Shown piece by piece: positions 1 through 5,295 of a stretch of 6,621 nt of DNA. The translations under genes and the position numbers were made by a program. The notes under the pieces were generated by a model. It did not search any database. It saw only the letters and a list, made by a program, of their open reading frames with translations, and was not told the DNA's origin. Each line of letters begins with the position of its first letter. The stretch's first letter is position 1. The DNA comes from an uncultured Clostridia bacterium (GTDB lineage: Bacteria; Bacillota; Clostridia; Oscillospirales; Ruminococcaceae): NCBI GenBank assembly GCA_947630315.1, contig CANRHA010000095.1:1-6621 (forward strand), in the 5' to 3' direction.

Positions 1-31
1 CTACAAGCCTTAAAAGTTTCCCTATTGTATT

Positions 32-64
32 CCCCTCCCCACCGGGGAGGGGTTAGGGGTGGGG
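32..64. repeat. C-run/G-run hairpin with G-quadruplex motif
   Basis: A perfect 9-bp inverted repeat (CCCCTCCCC at 32-40, GGGGAGGGG at 44-52, loop ACC) is followed by TTA and a further GGGGTGGGG. The plus strand therefore carries four G4 runs at 44-47, 49-52, 56-59 and 61-64 separated by loops of 1, 3 and 1 nt, which is an ideal intramolecular G-quadruplex pattern. The hairpin and quadruplex would compete for the same G runs. From memory, similar C-run/G-run intergenic repeats occur in many bacterial genomes, so this is probably one copy of a dispersed element. No U tract follows, so it is not called a terminator. Confidence 0.6.
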
Positions 65-78
65 CAATTTAAGATAGC

Positions 79-93
79 ATTCGCAAAGCGAAT
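79..93. repeat. Small inverted repeat (ATTCGC/GCGAAT)
   Basis: ATTCGC at 79-84 and GCGAAT at 88-93 form a 6-bp perfect stem with an AAA loop. It lies just after the G-run element in the gene-free left end. No gene or regulatory role can be assigned. Confidence 0.35.
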
Positions 94-155
94 ACCTTTT
101 CATCAAGGTTGCGCAGCTGTGCTCTGTCACTCCCACACCCGGGCGGAACTCTTCC

Positions 156-270
156 GATTTCTGACATCTGTTTTCTGATATCTGTTTGAATACCTTTTAC
201 CCCCTCGGCCGCATGCTGTACCCCACCGCCCCGCGAAAGAGAATCCCTGATTTCTGATTCCTGCCTTCTT
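156..270. repeat. Degenerate TCTGAT-type short repeats (two clusters)
   Basis: Two clusters of a degenerate 7-8-bp motif close to TCTGAT(A/T)T occur at about 156-187 and 247-270. Between them lies a C-rich stretch. A longer cluster of the same motif, also preceded by a C-rich stretch, is found at 1985-2022 upstream of ppa. The recurrence of the same composite in two intergenic gaps suggests a dispersed noncoding repeat family rather than chance. No open frame with a credible start and ribosome binding site covers it. Confidence 0.5.
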
Positions 271-315
271 TCCGGAGTGAGCGGCCTTGTTTCATTACAA
301 ACTTTCAGTCAAGCG

Positions 316-338
316 GCACAACGGCGAAGCCGTTGTGC
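316..338. repeat. 10-bp perfect hairpin with GAA loop
   Basis: GCACAACGGC at 316-325 and GCCGTTGTGC at 329-338 form a perfect 10-bp stem closed by a GAA triloop. It directly abuts the tandem palindromic units that begin at 340 and may be part of the same repeat element. No U tract follows on either side, so it does not read as an intrinsic terminator. Confidence 0.55.
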
Positions 339-339
339 A

Positions 340-504
340 GCGAGGCGATTATTTCTCCGTGAGCTCCGCAAGCCGAGCCTTTATGGCGAGCGAGAGCGAA
401 CGGTTAGAAATAACGCCTCGCGATGACGCGATTATTTCCACGCGAGACAACCGAGGCAATATTTTTCGCCGAGGGCAGTCGAACGGCAAGAAATAACGCT
501 TCGC
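340..504. repeat. Two tandem ~83-bp palindromic repeat units
   Basis: GCGATTATTTC occurs at 345-355 and again at 428-438, exactly 83 bp apart. A second pair, about 25 bp long with three differences (CGAACGG..AGAAATAACGC.TCGC), occurs at 397-421 and 480-504, also 83 bp apart. The middles have diverged strongly. Within each unit the ends are inverted: in unit one 340-355 pairs with 407-421 with a single extra A, and in unit two 428-438 pairs with 490-499 in the same way. This conserved-ends, diverged-centre layout resembles a small nonautonomous palindromic element (MITE- or ERIC-like), but no target-site duplication or transposase can be shown. Confidence 0.6.
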
Positions 505-526
505 TTTCTGCCTTCTACCCTTGCCC

Positions 527-555
527 TTGCATTCCCCAACAAAATGCGCTATAAT
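527..555 (+). promoter_or_regulatory. Promoter of larC (sigma-A type)
   Basis: TTGCAT at 527-532 and a perfect TATAAT at 550-555 are separated by 17 bp, which fits the housekeeping sigma consensus well. The expected transcript start is near 562, giving a leader of about 140 nt before larC. The promoter lies immediately downstream of the repeat-rich segment. Confidence 0.75.
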
Positions 556-561
556 TCTATG

Positions 562-702
562 AAAAGAGCGATGCAAAATACGTCTTTGCTTCATGCACCA
601 CAGAAACAGCGTTCAGGCGCTCTGTCCTGCGTACACTTATTTCAATCCCGAGCGCCCGTTACCTCTAAAAAAATTAAAAACTACGACTGAAAGGATGATT
701 TT
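562..702 (+). promoter_or_regulatory. larC 5' leader with possible alternative helices
   Basis: This ~140-nt untranslated leader contains AGAGCG (565-570), which can pair with CGCTCT (618-623). It also contains GGCGCTC (616-622), which can instead pair perfectly with GAGCGCC (650-656). The two helices are mutually exclusive. GCAAA (573-577) and TTTGC (585-589) could form an inner stem. No known riboswitch class was recognised, including the NiCo and Mn types. The larC ribosome binding site AAGGA (691-695, 7 nt from the ATG) lies outside both helices. Confidence 0.35.
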
Positions 703-1920
703 ATGAAAACTCTCTATCTTGACTGCGGAATGGGAGCCGCCGGAGATATGCTCTCCGCTGCTCTGGCAGGGCTTTTGCCCGACCCTGACGGTTTTGTTGA
801 TAAGCTCAACGCCCTCGGCATACCCGGGGTGAGGTATGAACTTATTCCCGCTGAAAAATGCGGCATAACCGGCCTCAGAATGTCTGTGACCGTCGACGGC
901 AGGGAAGAAGACGAATACTACCACGCCCATGAACATCATCACGAGCATAGCCATGAACATGACCATGAAGGACATCATCATGAACATCACCACCACAGCG
1001 TGCTTGGGGAGATAGAGCACATACTCAGCCACACGTCGCTGCCGGAGGGCGCGGCAGAGAACGTTATGGAGGTCTACAAAATAATCGCGGCGGCCGAGAG
1101 CAAGGCGCACGGTGTGCCGGTGGAGCTTGTTCATTTTCATGAGGTCGGCGCGCTCGACGCGGTTGCGGATATTGCTGCGGTCTGCCTAATGATAGAGGAA
1201 ATTTCACCTGAGAGCGTGATTGTTTCGCCGATAAATACGGGCTTCGGCAAGGTCAAATGCGCGCACGGAATACTGCCTGTTCCCGCCCCGGCGACCGCGG
1301 AGATACTTCGGGAAATGCCTATTTATTCGGGAAGATTTGAGGGGGAGATGTGCACGCCTACGGGAGCGGCGCTTCTGAAAAAATTTGCGACCGAGTTCGG
1401 TCAGATGCCGGTGATGAGGGTCGAAAAAATCGGCTACGGAATGGGAAAGAAGGATTTTGAGGCCGCCAACTGCGTGAGGGCTATGCTCGGCGAAACAGAG
1501 GCGGAAAGCGGCGGCGTGACCGAGCTTTGCTGCAACATTGACGACATGACCGCCGAAGAAATAGGTTTTGCCTGCGAGGAGCTTTTAAGGGGCGGGGCAC
1601 TTGAGGTCTTTACCGTTCCATGTATGATGAAAAAATTCCGCCAGGGAACCCTGCTGACCGTTTTATGCCGCCCCGAAGACCGCGAAAAAACGGCGGCTGA
1701 GATATTCCGCCTTACCGAGACGATCGGGATAAGGGAATCATACAAAACCAGGCGCACCCTTAAAAGGTCGGTCGGGACGGTCGGCGGCGCGCGCATGAAG
1801 ATCTCGGAGGGCGAAGGCGTAAAGCGCAGCAAGGTGGAGTATGACGACGCCGCAGCCCTCGCAAGGGAAAAGGGCCTGAGCCTGAGAGAGGCGCGGCGTG
1901 AGTTGGAAAGAGGGGAGTAG
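703..1920 (+). CDS. larC: LarC nickel-pincer cofactor cyclometallase
   Basis: LarC carries out the last step of nickel-pincer nucleotide synthesis: CTP-dependent, Mn-stimulated insertion of nickel into pyridinium-3,5-bisthiocarboxylic acid mononucleotide, the cofactor of LarA-type lactate racemases and related epimerases. The 405-residue product starts with the family N-terminus LYLDCGMGAAGDML. A histidine-rich loop follows at 74-98, with 16 His in 25 residues, presumably binding nickel. Then come HFHEVGALDA (144-153), AHGILPVPAPATAE (187-200), CTPTGAALL (217-225) and the C-terminal CTP-binding part beginning CCNIDDMTAEE (276-286), with MMKK...GTLLTVLC at 308-322. In Lactobacillus plantarum the two halves are joined by a programmed frameshift; here they are one continuous frame. 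AAGGA 7 nt before the ATG supports the start. No larA, larB or larE is in the window. No clear terminator follows. Confidence 0.93.
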   Translation: MKTLYLDCGMGAAGDMLSAALAGLLPDPDGFVDKLNALGIPGVRYELIPAEKCGITGLRMSVTVDGREEDEYYHAHEHHHEHSHEHDHEGHHHEHHHHSVLGEIEHILSHTSLPEGAAENVMEVYKIIAAAESKAHGVPVELVHFHEVGALDAVADIAAVCLMIEEISPESVIVSPINTGFGKVKCAHGILPVPAPATAEILREMPIYSGRFEGEMCTPTGAALLKKFATEFGQMPVMRVEKIGYGMGKKDFEAANCVRAMLGETEAESGGVTELCCNIDDMTAEEIGFACEELLRGGALEVFTVPCMMKKFRQGTLLTVLCRPEDREKTAAEIFRLTETIGIRESYKTRRTLKRSVGTVGGARMKISEGEGVKRSKVEYDDAAALAREKGLSLREARRELERGE

Positions 1921-1984
1921 TACGGCCTTTTTCCCCGGGCGCATACTTTCCGCCCATATTCCCCGCCCAAGCCAACGCCTTAAT

Positions 1985-2022
1985 ATTCTGATTTCTGATA
2001 TCTGATTTCTGTCTTCTGCTTC
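1985..2022. repeat. Degenerate TCTGAT-type short repeat cluster
   Basis: About five head-to-tail copies of a degenerate TCTGAT(A/T)T motif lie between larC and the ppa promoter. They match the clusters at 156-187 and 247-270 and likewise follow a C-rich stretch (about 1928-1975). That stretch has only a weak GGGCG/CGCCC stem with no U tract. The array is probably noncoding and ends 9 bp before the ppa -35 box. Confidence 0.5.
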
Positions 2023-2030
2023 CGCGCCTC

Positions 2031-2059
2031 TTGAATTTTTCCGCAGGCTGTGATACAAT
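2031..2059 (+). promoter_or_regulatory. Promoter of ppa (extended -10)
   Basis: TTGAAT at 2031-2036 and TACAAT at 2054-2059 are 17 bp apart. A TGA directly before the -10 (2051-2053) gives an extended -10 element. The transcript would start near 2066, leaving a short leader of about 29 nt. The same TGA plus -10 arrangement occurs at the pheS promoter. Confidence 0.75.
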
Positions 2060-2094
2060 CAAGATGACCTATATTTTTCAGGGAGGCAATAAAA

Positions 2095-2625
2095 ATGAAT
2101 ATCTGGCACGACATAAACCCCAAGAGGATAACCGCCGACAGCTTTGAGGCCGTCATTGAGATAGCCAAGGGCGAAAAATGCAAGTACGAGCTCGACAAGG
2201 AGACCGGCATTTTAAGGCTCGACCGCATTCTCTACACCTCGACCCACTACCCGGCAAACTACGGCTTTATTCCCCGCACATACGCCGACGACCGCGACCC
2301 CCTCGACGTTTTGGTCCTTTGTTCCGAGCCTATCCGCCCGATGACCCTTGTGAGATGCTACCCCATAGGCGTTCTCACGATGATCGACAACGGCCGCAAC
2401 GATGAAAAAATCGTCGCTATACCCTTCGACGACCCGACCTATAACACCTACACCGACATAAACCAGCTGCCCGCCCACATTCACGACGAAATGTCTCACT
2501 TCTTCAGGGTCTATAAGGAGCTTGAAGGCAAGGAGACCGCCGTAAAAGAGGTCGACGGCGCCGAAAAGGCAAAGGAGATAATCCGCGCCGCGCTCGAGGG
2601 CTACATAGAAAGCTACTGCAAGTAA
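2095..2625 (+). CDS. ppa: Inorganic pyrophosphatase (family I, soluble)
   Basis: This cytoplasmic, Mg-dependent enzyme hydrolyses pyrophosphate to two phosphates and so drives biosynthetic reactions that release PPi. The 176-residue length matches bacterial family I enzymes. The active-site set is complete and offset by one from E. coli Ppa: E22, K30, E32, R44, Y52, Y56, D66, D68, D71 (signature DDRDPLDVLV), D98, D103, K105, Y140 and K141. GGGAGG at 2081-2086, 8 nt before the ATG, fixes the start. It has its own extended -10 promoter and a terminator hairpin after the stop, so it is probably monocistronic. LarC reportedly splits CTP with release of PPi, so the larC neighbour is suggestive, but Ppa serves the whole cell. 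Confidence 0.96.
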   Translation: MNIWHDINPKRITADSFEAVIEIAKGEKCKYELDKETGILRLDRILYTSTHYPANYGFIPRTYADDRDPLDVLVLCSEPIRPMTLVRCYPIGVLTMIDNGRNDEKIVAIPFDDPTYNTYTDINQLPAHIHDEMSHFFRVYKELEGKETAVKEVDGAEKAKEIIRAALEGYIESYCK

Positions 2626-2652
2626 TTTTTGTTTTCTTTGTTTTTTGATGAT

Positions 2653-2692
2653 AAAAAAGCGCCCCGGGGAGAGTATCCTCGGGAGCGTTTTT
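2653..2692. terminator. Bidirectional terminator between ppa and tRNA-Val
   Basis: An imperfect GC-rich hairpin (left arm about 2659-2670, loop GAGTA 2671-2675, right arm 2676-2687, with a G-U pair and small bulges) is flanked by A6 at 2653-2658 and T5 at 2688-2692. It therefore works as an intrinsic terminator read from either side. It ends ppa rightward and the convergent tRNA leftward, starting only 4 nt beyond the tRNA CCA end. Confidence 0.8.
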
Positions 2693-2695
2693 GTC

Positions 2696-2772
2696 TGGTG
2701 GAAGCTGGCGGGCTCGAACCGCCGACCTCCTGCGTGTGAAGCAGGCGCTCTGACCGGCTGAGCTAAGTTTCC
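2696..2772 (-). tRNA. tRNA-Val, anticodon CAC
   Basis: The minus strand folds as a complete 77-nt cloverleaf. It has T8, A9, D stem GCTC/GAGC, anticodon stem CCTGC/GCAGG with loop TTCACAC (anticodon CAC, reading GTG), a 5-nt variable loop, T arm GGCGG-TTCGAGC-CCGCC, discriminator A73 and an encoded CCA. The acceptor stem GGAAACT/AGCTTCC has one mismatch, A5 against C68; a G at position 5 would restore a perfect stem. A near-consensus promoter lies upstream and a terminator directly downstream, so it is a single-gene transcription unit and probably functional. Confidence 0.93.
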
Positions 2773-2785
2773 GATCGACCTAATA

Positions 2786-2814
2786 AGTATAACCCAAAAA
2801 TTCGGGTTTGTCAA
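2786..2814 (-). promoter_or_regulatory. Promoter of tRNA-Val (near-consensus)
   Basis: On the minus strand a perfect TTGACA (2809-2814) and TATACT (2786-2791) are exactly 17 bp apart, as expected for a strongly transcribed stable RNA. The start would be near 2779, leaving a few nucleotides of 5' leader for RNase P to remove. AACCC (2791-2795) and GGGTT (2804-2808) form a dyad filling the spacer. Confidence 0.8.
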
Positions 2815-2823
2815 GGTTGACAA
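2808..2823. promoter_or_regulatory. Palindrome holding two back-to-back -35 boxes
   Basis: TTGTCAA (2808-2814), GG, TTGACAA (2817-2823) is a perfect 7-bp inverted repeat. Its left arm contains the leftward -35 of tRNA-Val and its right arm the rightward -35 of tgt. Only 2 bp separate the two boxes, so two RNA polymerases could hardly bind at once. The palindrome could also be a protein operator, but no specific regulator can be named. Confidence 0.65.
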
Positions 2824-2845
2824 GCGGGAATATTTGTGGGATAAT
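2817..2845 (+). promoter_or_regulatory. Promoter of the tgt-mntP-gph operon
   Basis: A perfect TTGACA (2817-2822) and GATAAT (2840-2845) are separated by 17 bp. Transcription would begin near 2852, about 38 nt before the tgt ATG. The -35 is shared in a palindrome with the divergent tRNA-Val promoter. Confidence 0.75.
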
Positions 2846-2889
2846 TGTCTGAAACGGAAAAAAGCAAAATTTTTACGGACAGGTGAATT

Positions 2890-4026
2890 ATGTATACTTT
2901 GCTTAAACAGGAGGGCGCGGCGCGCCGAGGACGCTTTGAAACGGTCCACGGAACAATAGAGACGCCCGTTTTTATGAATGTCGGAACGTCGGCCGCAATA
3001 AAGGGCGCCGTTTCCTCTTTGGATCTTGTGGATTTAAAATGTCAGGTAGAGCTTTGCAACACCTATCACCTTCATATCCGCCCCGGCGACGAGATCATAC
3101 ATAAAATGGGCGGGCTTCATAAGTTTATGAACTGGCGTCGGCCGATACTGACCGATTCGGGCGGGTTCCAGGTATTTTCTCTTGCAAAGCTGCGTAAAAT
3201 CAAAGAGGAGGGCGTATACTTCCAGTCTCACCTTGACGGCAAGCGGATATTCATGGGCCCCGAGGAGTCGATGAGAATACAGTCTCACCTCGGCTCGACC
3301 ATCGCCATGGCCTTTGACGAATGCGTTGAAAACCCCGCGCCGAAAAGCTATTCAAAGGCTTCCTGCGACAGGACCGTGCGCTGGCTCAGAAGATGCAGGA
3401 CCGAGCTTTCGGAACTCAACCGCCGCGACGACGCGGTAAACCCGAACCAGCTTTTATTTGCGATAAATCAGGGCTGTACATATGAAGACCTGCGCGTTGA
3501 GAACATGAAGCGGATAGTAGACCTCGACCTCGACGGCTACGCCATAGGCGGGCTTGCAGTCGGCGAACCCACCGAGGAGATGTACAGGATAATCGAGGCG
3601 GTAGAGCCTTTTATGCCGAAAAACAAGCCCCGCTATCTTATGGGAGTCGGAACGCCGTCGAATATAATTGAGGGTGTGTACCGCGGCGTTGATTTCTTCG
3701 ACTGCGTTATGCCCTCGCGGAACGCCCGCCACGCCACCGTTTTCACATGGGGCGGAATTATGCATCTTACAAATTCAAGGTACGCTCTTGACAGCAGGCC
3801 GATAGACCCCGAATGCGACTGCCCGACCTGCCGAAACTTCACCCGCAGCTATGTCCGGCACCTCTTTAAATCGGGCGAACAGCTCGGCGGCAGGCTTGCC
3901 GTTATGCACAACCTGTACTTTTACAACACGCTCACCGAGAAAATTCGCGAAGCCCTCGACTGCGGACGCTTTGAGCAATTTCGCCGCGAATTTTCCGAGC
4001 GGCTCTCTATGCCCTGCGACGACTGA
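2890..4026 (+). CDS. tgt: Queuine tRNA-ribosyltransferase (TGT)
   Basis: Bacterial TGT exchanges the wobble guanine-34 of tRNA-Asp, -Asn, -His and -Tyr for preQ1 during queuosine synthesis. The 378-residue product is full length for the family. It has the general-base motif LTDSGGFQVFSL (D89), AFDECVENP (D143), the substrate loop GGLAVGEP (220-227), the nucleophile motif DFFDCVMPSRNARH (D271), and the zinc site C309, C311, C314 with H340. AGGTG at 2881-2885 precedes the ATG by 4 nt, and the N-terminus aligns with the usual family start. It is the first gene of an operon with mntP (20-nt gap). The usual partner queA is absent here. The divergent tRNA-Val(CAC) is not a queuosine substrate. Confidence 0.96.
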   Translation: MYTLLKQEGAARRGRFETVHGTIETPVFMNVGTSAAIKGAVSSLDLVDLKCQVELCNTYHLHIRPGDEIIHKMGGLHKFMNWRRPILTDSGGFQVFSLAKLRKIKEEGVYFQSHLDGKRIFMGPEESMRIQSHLGSTIAMAFDECVENPAPKSYSKASCDRTVRWLRRCRTELSELNRRDDAVNPNQLLFAINQGCTYEDLRVENMKRIVDLDLDGYAIGGLAVGEPTEEMYRIIEAVEPFMPKNKPRYLMGVGTPSNIIEGVYRGVDFFDCVMPSRNARHATVFTWGGIMHLTNSRYALDSRPIDPECDCPTCRNFTRSYVRHLFKSGEQLGGRLAVMHNLYFYNTLTEKIREALDCGRFEQFRREFSERLSMPCDD

Positions 4027-4046
4027 GCGGGCAGGAAAGGAACCCG

Positions 4047-4616
4047 ATGTCGCTTTCTGAGATATTCCTTATAGGCGTCGGCCTGTCTATGGACGCCTTC
4101 GCCGTGTCGGTCACAAACGGAATGTGCCGCCGCGGAAAGATCCTTGTAACCGCCCTTGCCTGCGGCCTCTGCTTCGGGATATTTCAGGGGCTTATGCCTT
4201 CGCTCGGGTTCGCCCTCGGCTCGACTTTTGCAAGATTTGTCGAGCGCTTTGACCATATAATAGCGCTGATCCTTCTGGGCTATATCGGCGGAAAAATGCT
4301 TCACGACAGCTTTCACAGCGAGGGCGGGCAGCCCTCGACCGAAAAAATAGGGGCGGGCGAACTGATTTTGCAGGGCGTTGCAACAAGCATAGACGCCCTT
4401 GCAATAGGGGTGTCGTTTGCCTCGCTTATGTCCGCCGCCGAGATGCTCAGGGCCGCGCTTCTGATCGCCGCGACTACCTTTTTGATAGCCGCCGCCGGGG
4501 TATATATCGGAAAATATTTTGGCGACAGGCTCAACAACAAGGCTCAGCTTGCGGGAGGTTTAATTTTAATAGGGATCGGAGTGAAAATCTTTGTCGAACA
4601 CACATTCTTCTCTTAA
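4047..4616 (+). CDS. mntP: Manganese efflux pump MntP
   Basis: MntP exports Mn2+ across the cytoplasmic membrane and protects against manganese excess. The 189-residue protein shows the family's internal duplication: GVGLSMDAFAVS (10-21, D16) in the first half and GVATSIDALAIG (110-121, D116) in the second. The paired membrane aspartates are essential in the family. About six hydrophobic helices can be seen, near 5-22, 34-60, 70-88, 105-125, 133-155 and 167-185. AAGGAA at 4037-4042 precedes the ATG. It lies 20 nt after tgt and overlaps the next gene by 26 nt, so it is co-transcribed. Many mntP genes have a yybP-ykoY Mn riboswitch; there is no room for one here, so manganese control, if any, must act elsewhere. 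Confidence 0.93.
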   Translation: MSLSEIFLIGVGLSMDAFAVSVTNGMCRRGKILVTALACGLCFGIFQGLMPSLGFALGSTFARFVERFDHIIALILLGYIGGKMLHDSFHSEGGQPSTEKIGAGELILQGVATSIDALAIGVSFASLMSAAEMLRAALLIAATTFLIAAAGVYIGKYFGDRLNNKAQLAGGLILIGIGVKIFVEHTFFS

Positions 4617-5271
4617 ACTTGTGATATTTGACCTTGACGGCACGGTGCTTGACACAATAGCCGACCTCGCCGACGCGGTTTGCTACGCCTTAAACGCGCA
4701 CGGCTTTCCGCCGAGATCGTATGAGGAGGTCATGAGCTTTGTAGGCAACGGGGTGGTAAAGCTCATCGAGCGCGCGCTGCCAGAAGGGCATAAGGACGAA
4801 AAAACCGTAGAGGCTGTATACGAGAGCTTCAACGAGCGCTACGGCGCCCATTTTGCGGACAAGACCCGCCCTTACGCCGGCATGGCGGATATAATGAAAT
4901 TTCTCAAAGACAGGGGCGTAAAGCTCGCGGTGCTTTCAAACAAGCCCGATCTTTACACCAAGGAGCTCATCGAAAAATTCTACCCGGGGCTGGTCGATAT
5001 CGCCGTAGGCAGCGGCGAGGATACCCCGCGCAAGCCCGACCCCGCCGGCGAGCTTAAGATTATTCACGGCTTCGGGTTTACGCCGGATGAAACGCTTCAC
5101 GTCGGAGATTCGGACACCGACATAATGACTGCGAAAAACTCCGGGGCAAAAATGCTCGCCTGCTCATGGGGCTACCGCAAAAAGCAGACCCTTATAAACG
5201 CCGGCGCGGAGATCATAGTTGACAGCGTTGAGGAAATGGCAAAGTTTTTTGAAAAAACTGTTGCAAAATAA
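4591..5271 (+). CDS. gph: HAD-family phosphatase, phosphoglycolate phosphatase-like
   Basis: This is a predicted cytoplasmic HAD subfamily IA phosphatase of 226 residues, most like phosphoglycolate phosphatase (2-phosphoglycolate to glycolate) or the related pyrophosphatase PpaX. Exact substrate cannot be read from sequence. Motif I is FDLDGT (nucleophile D14, acid D16), motif II is S116 in VLSNKP, motif III K148 in KPDP, and motif IV GDSDTD (D173, D177). A helical cap lies between about 20 and 95. The start is TTG at 4591: an in-frame stop at 4582 excludes any earlier start, and GGAG at 4578-4581 sits 9 nt upstream. A GTG at 4621 would start three residues before the catalytic D14 and lacks a ribosome site. 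It overlaps mntP by 26 nt, implying coupled translation. The symbol is tentative. Confidence 0.85.
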   Translation: MSNTHSSLKLVIFDLDGTVLDTIADLADAVCYALNAHGFPPRSYEEVMSFVGNGVVKLIERALPEGHKDEKTVEAVYESFNERYGAHFADKTRPYAGMADIMKFLKDRGVKLAVLSNKPDLYTKELIEKFYPGLVDIAVGSGEDTPRKPDPAGELKIIHGFGFTPDETLHVGDSDTDIMTAKNSGAKMLACSWGYRKKQTLINAGAEIIVDSVEEMAKFFEKTVAK

Positions 5272-5289
5272 AAACATATGTGATATAAT
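5261..5289 (+). promoter_or_regulatory. Promoter of the pheS T-box transcript (extended -10)
   Basis: TTGCAA (5261-5266) and a perfect TATAAT (5284-5289) are 17 bp apart, with TGA at 5281-5283 giving an extended -10. The -35 overlaps the last codons of the preceding HAD gene, whose stop is 5269-5271. Transcription would start near 5296, directly before the T-box Stem I. Confidence 0.85.
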
Positions 5290-5295
5290 AACCCT

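Noticed and set aside
287..496. 69-codon plus-strand open frame
   Set aside because: It lies across the 10-bp hairpin and tandem palindromic units, its composition follows the repeats, it has no good ribosome binding site, and nothing in it resembles a known domain.
1..526. CRISPR array or origin of replication in the repeat-rich left end
   Set aside because: There are no regularly spaced identical repeats with unique spacers, and no DnaA-box cluster or initiator gene is visible.
349..594. Minus-strand open frame over the repeat region
   Set aside because: It is explained by the same repeats read in reverse and runs across the larC promoter.
559..690. Short plus-strand frame in the larC leader (ATG at 559 or 571, stop at 688-690)
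   Set aside because: The first ATG lies at or before the expected transcript start and the second lacks a well-spaced ribosome site. There is no run of regulatory codons, so a leader peptide is not supported.
637..1140. Methionine-rich minus-strand frame
   Set aside because: It is the antisense of the histidine-rich loop of larC (His codons read as Met/Val) and not a membrane protein gene.
1921..1980. Terminator after larC
   Set aside because: Only a weak GGGCG/CGCCC stem is present, without a following T tract.
2212..2949. Long minus-strand frame across ppa, tRNA-Val and the tgt promoter
   Set aside because: It is antisense to a fully conserved pyrophosphatase and passes through a tRNA and a terminator.
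4027..4046. Manganese (yybP-ykoY) riboswitch before mntP
   Set aside because: The gap to tgt is only 20 nt, too short for the aptamer, and no such motif was seen in the tgt leader.
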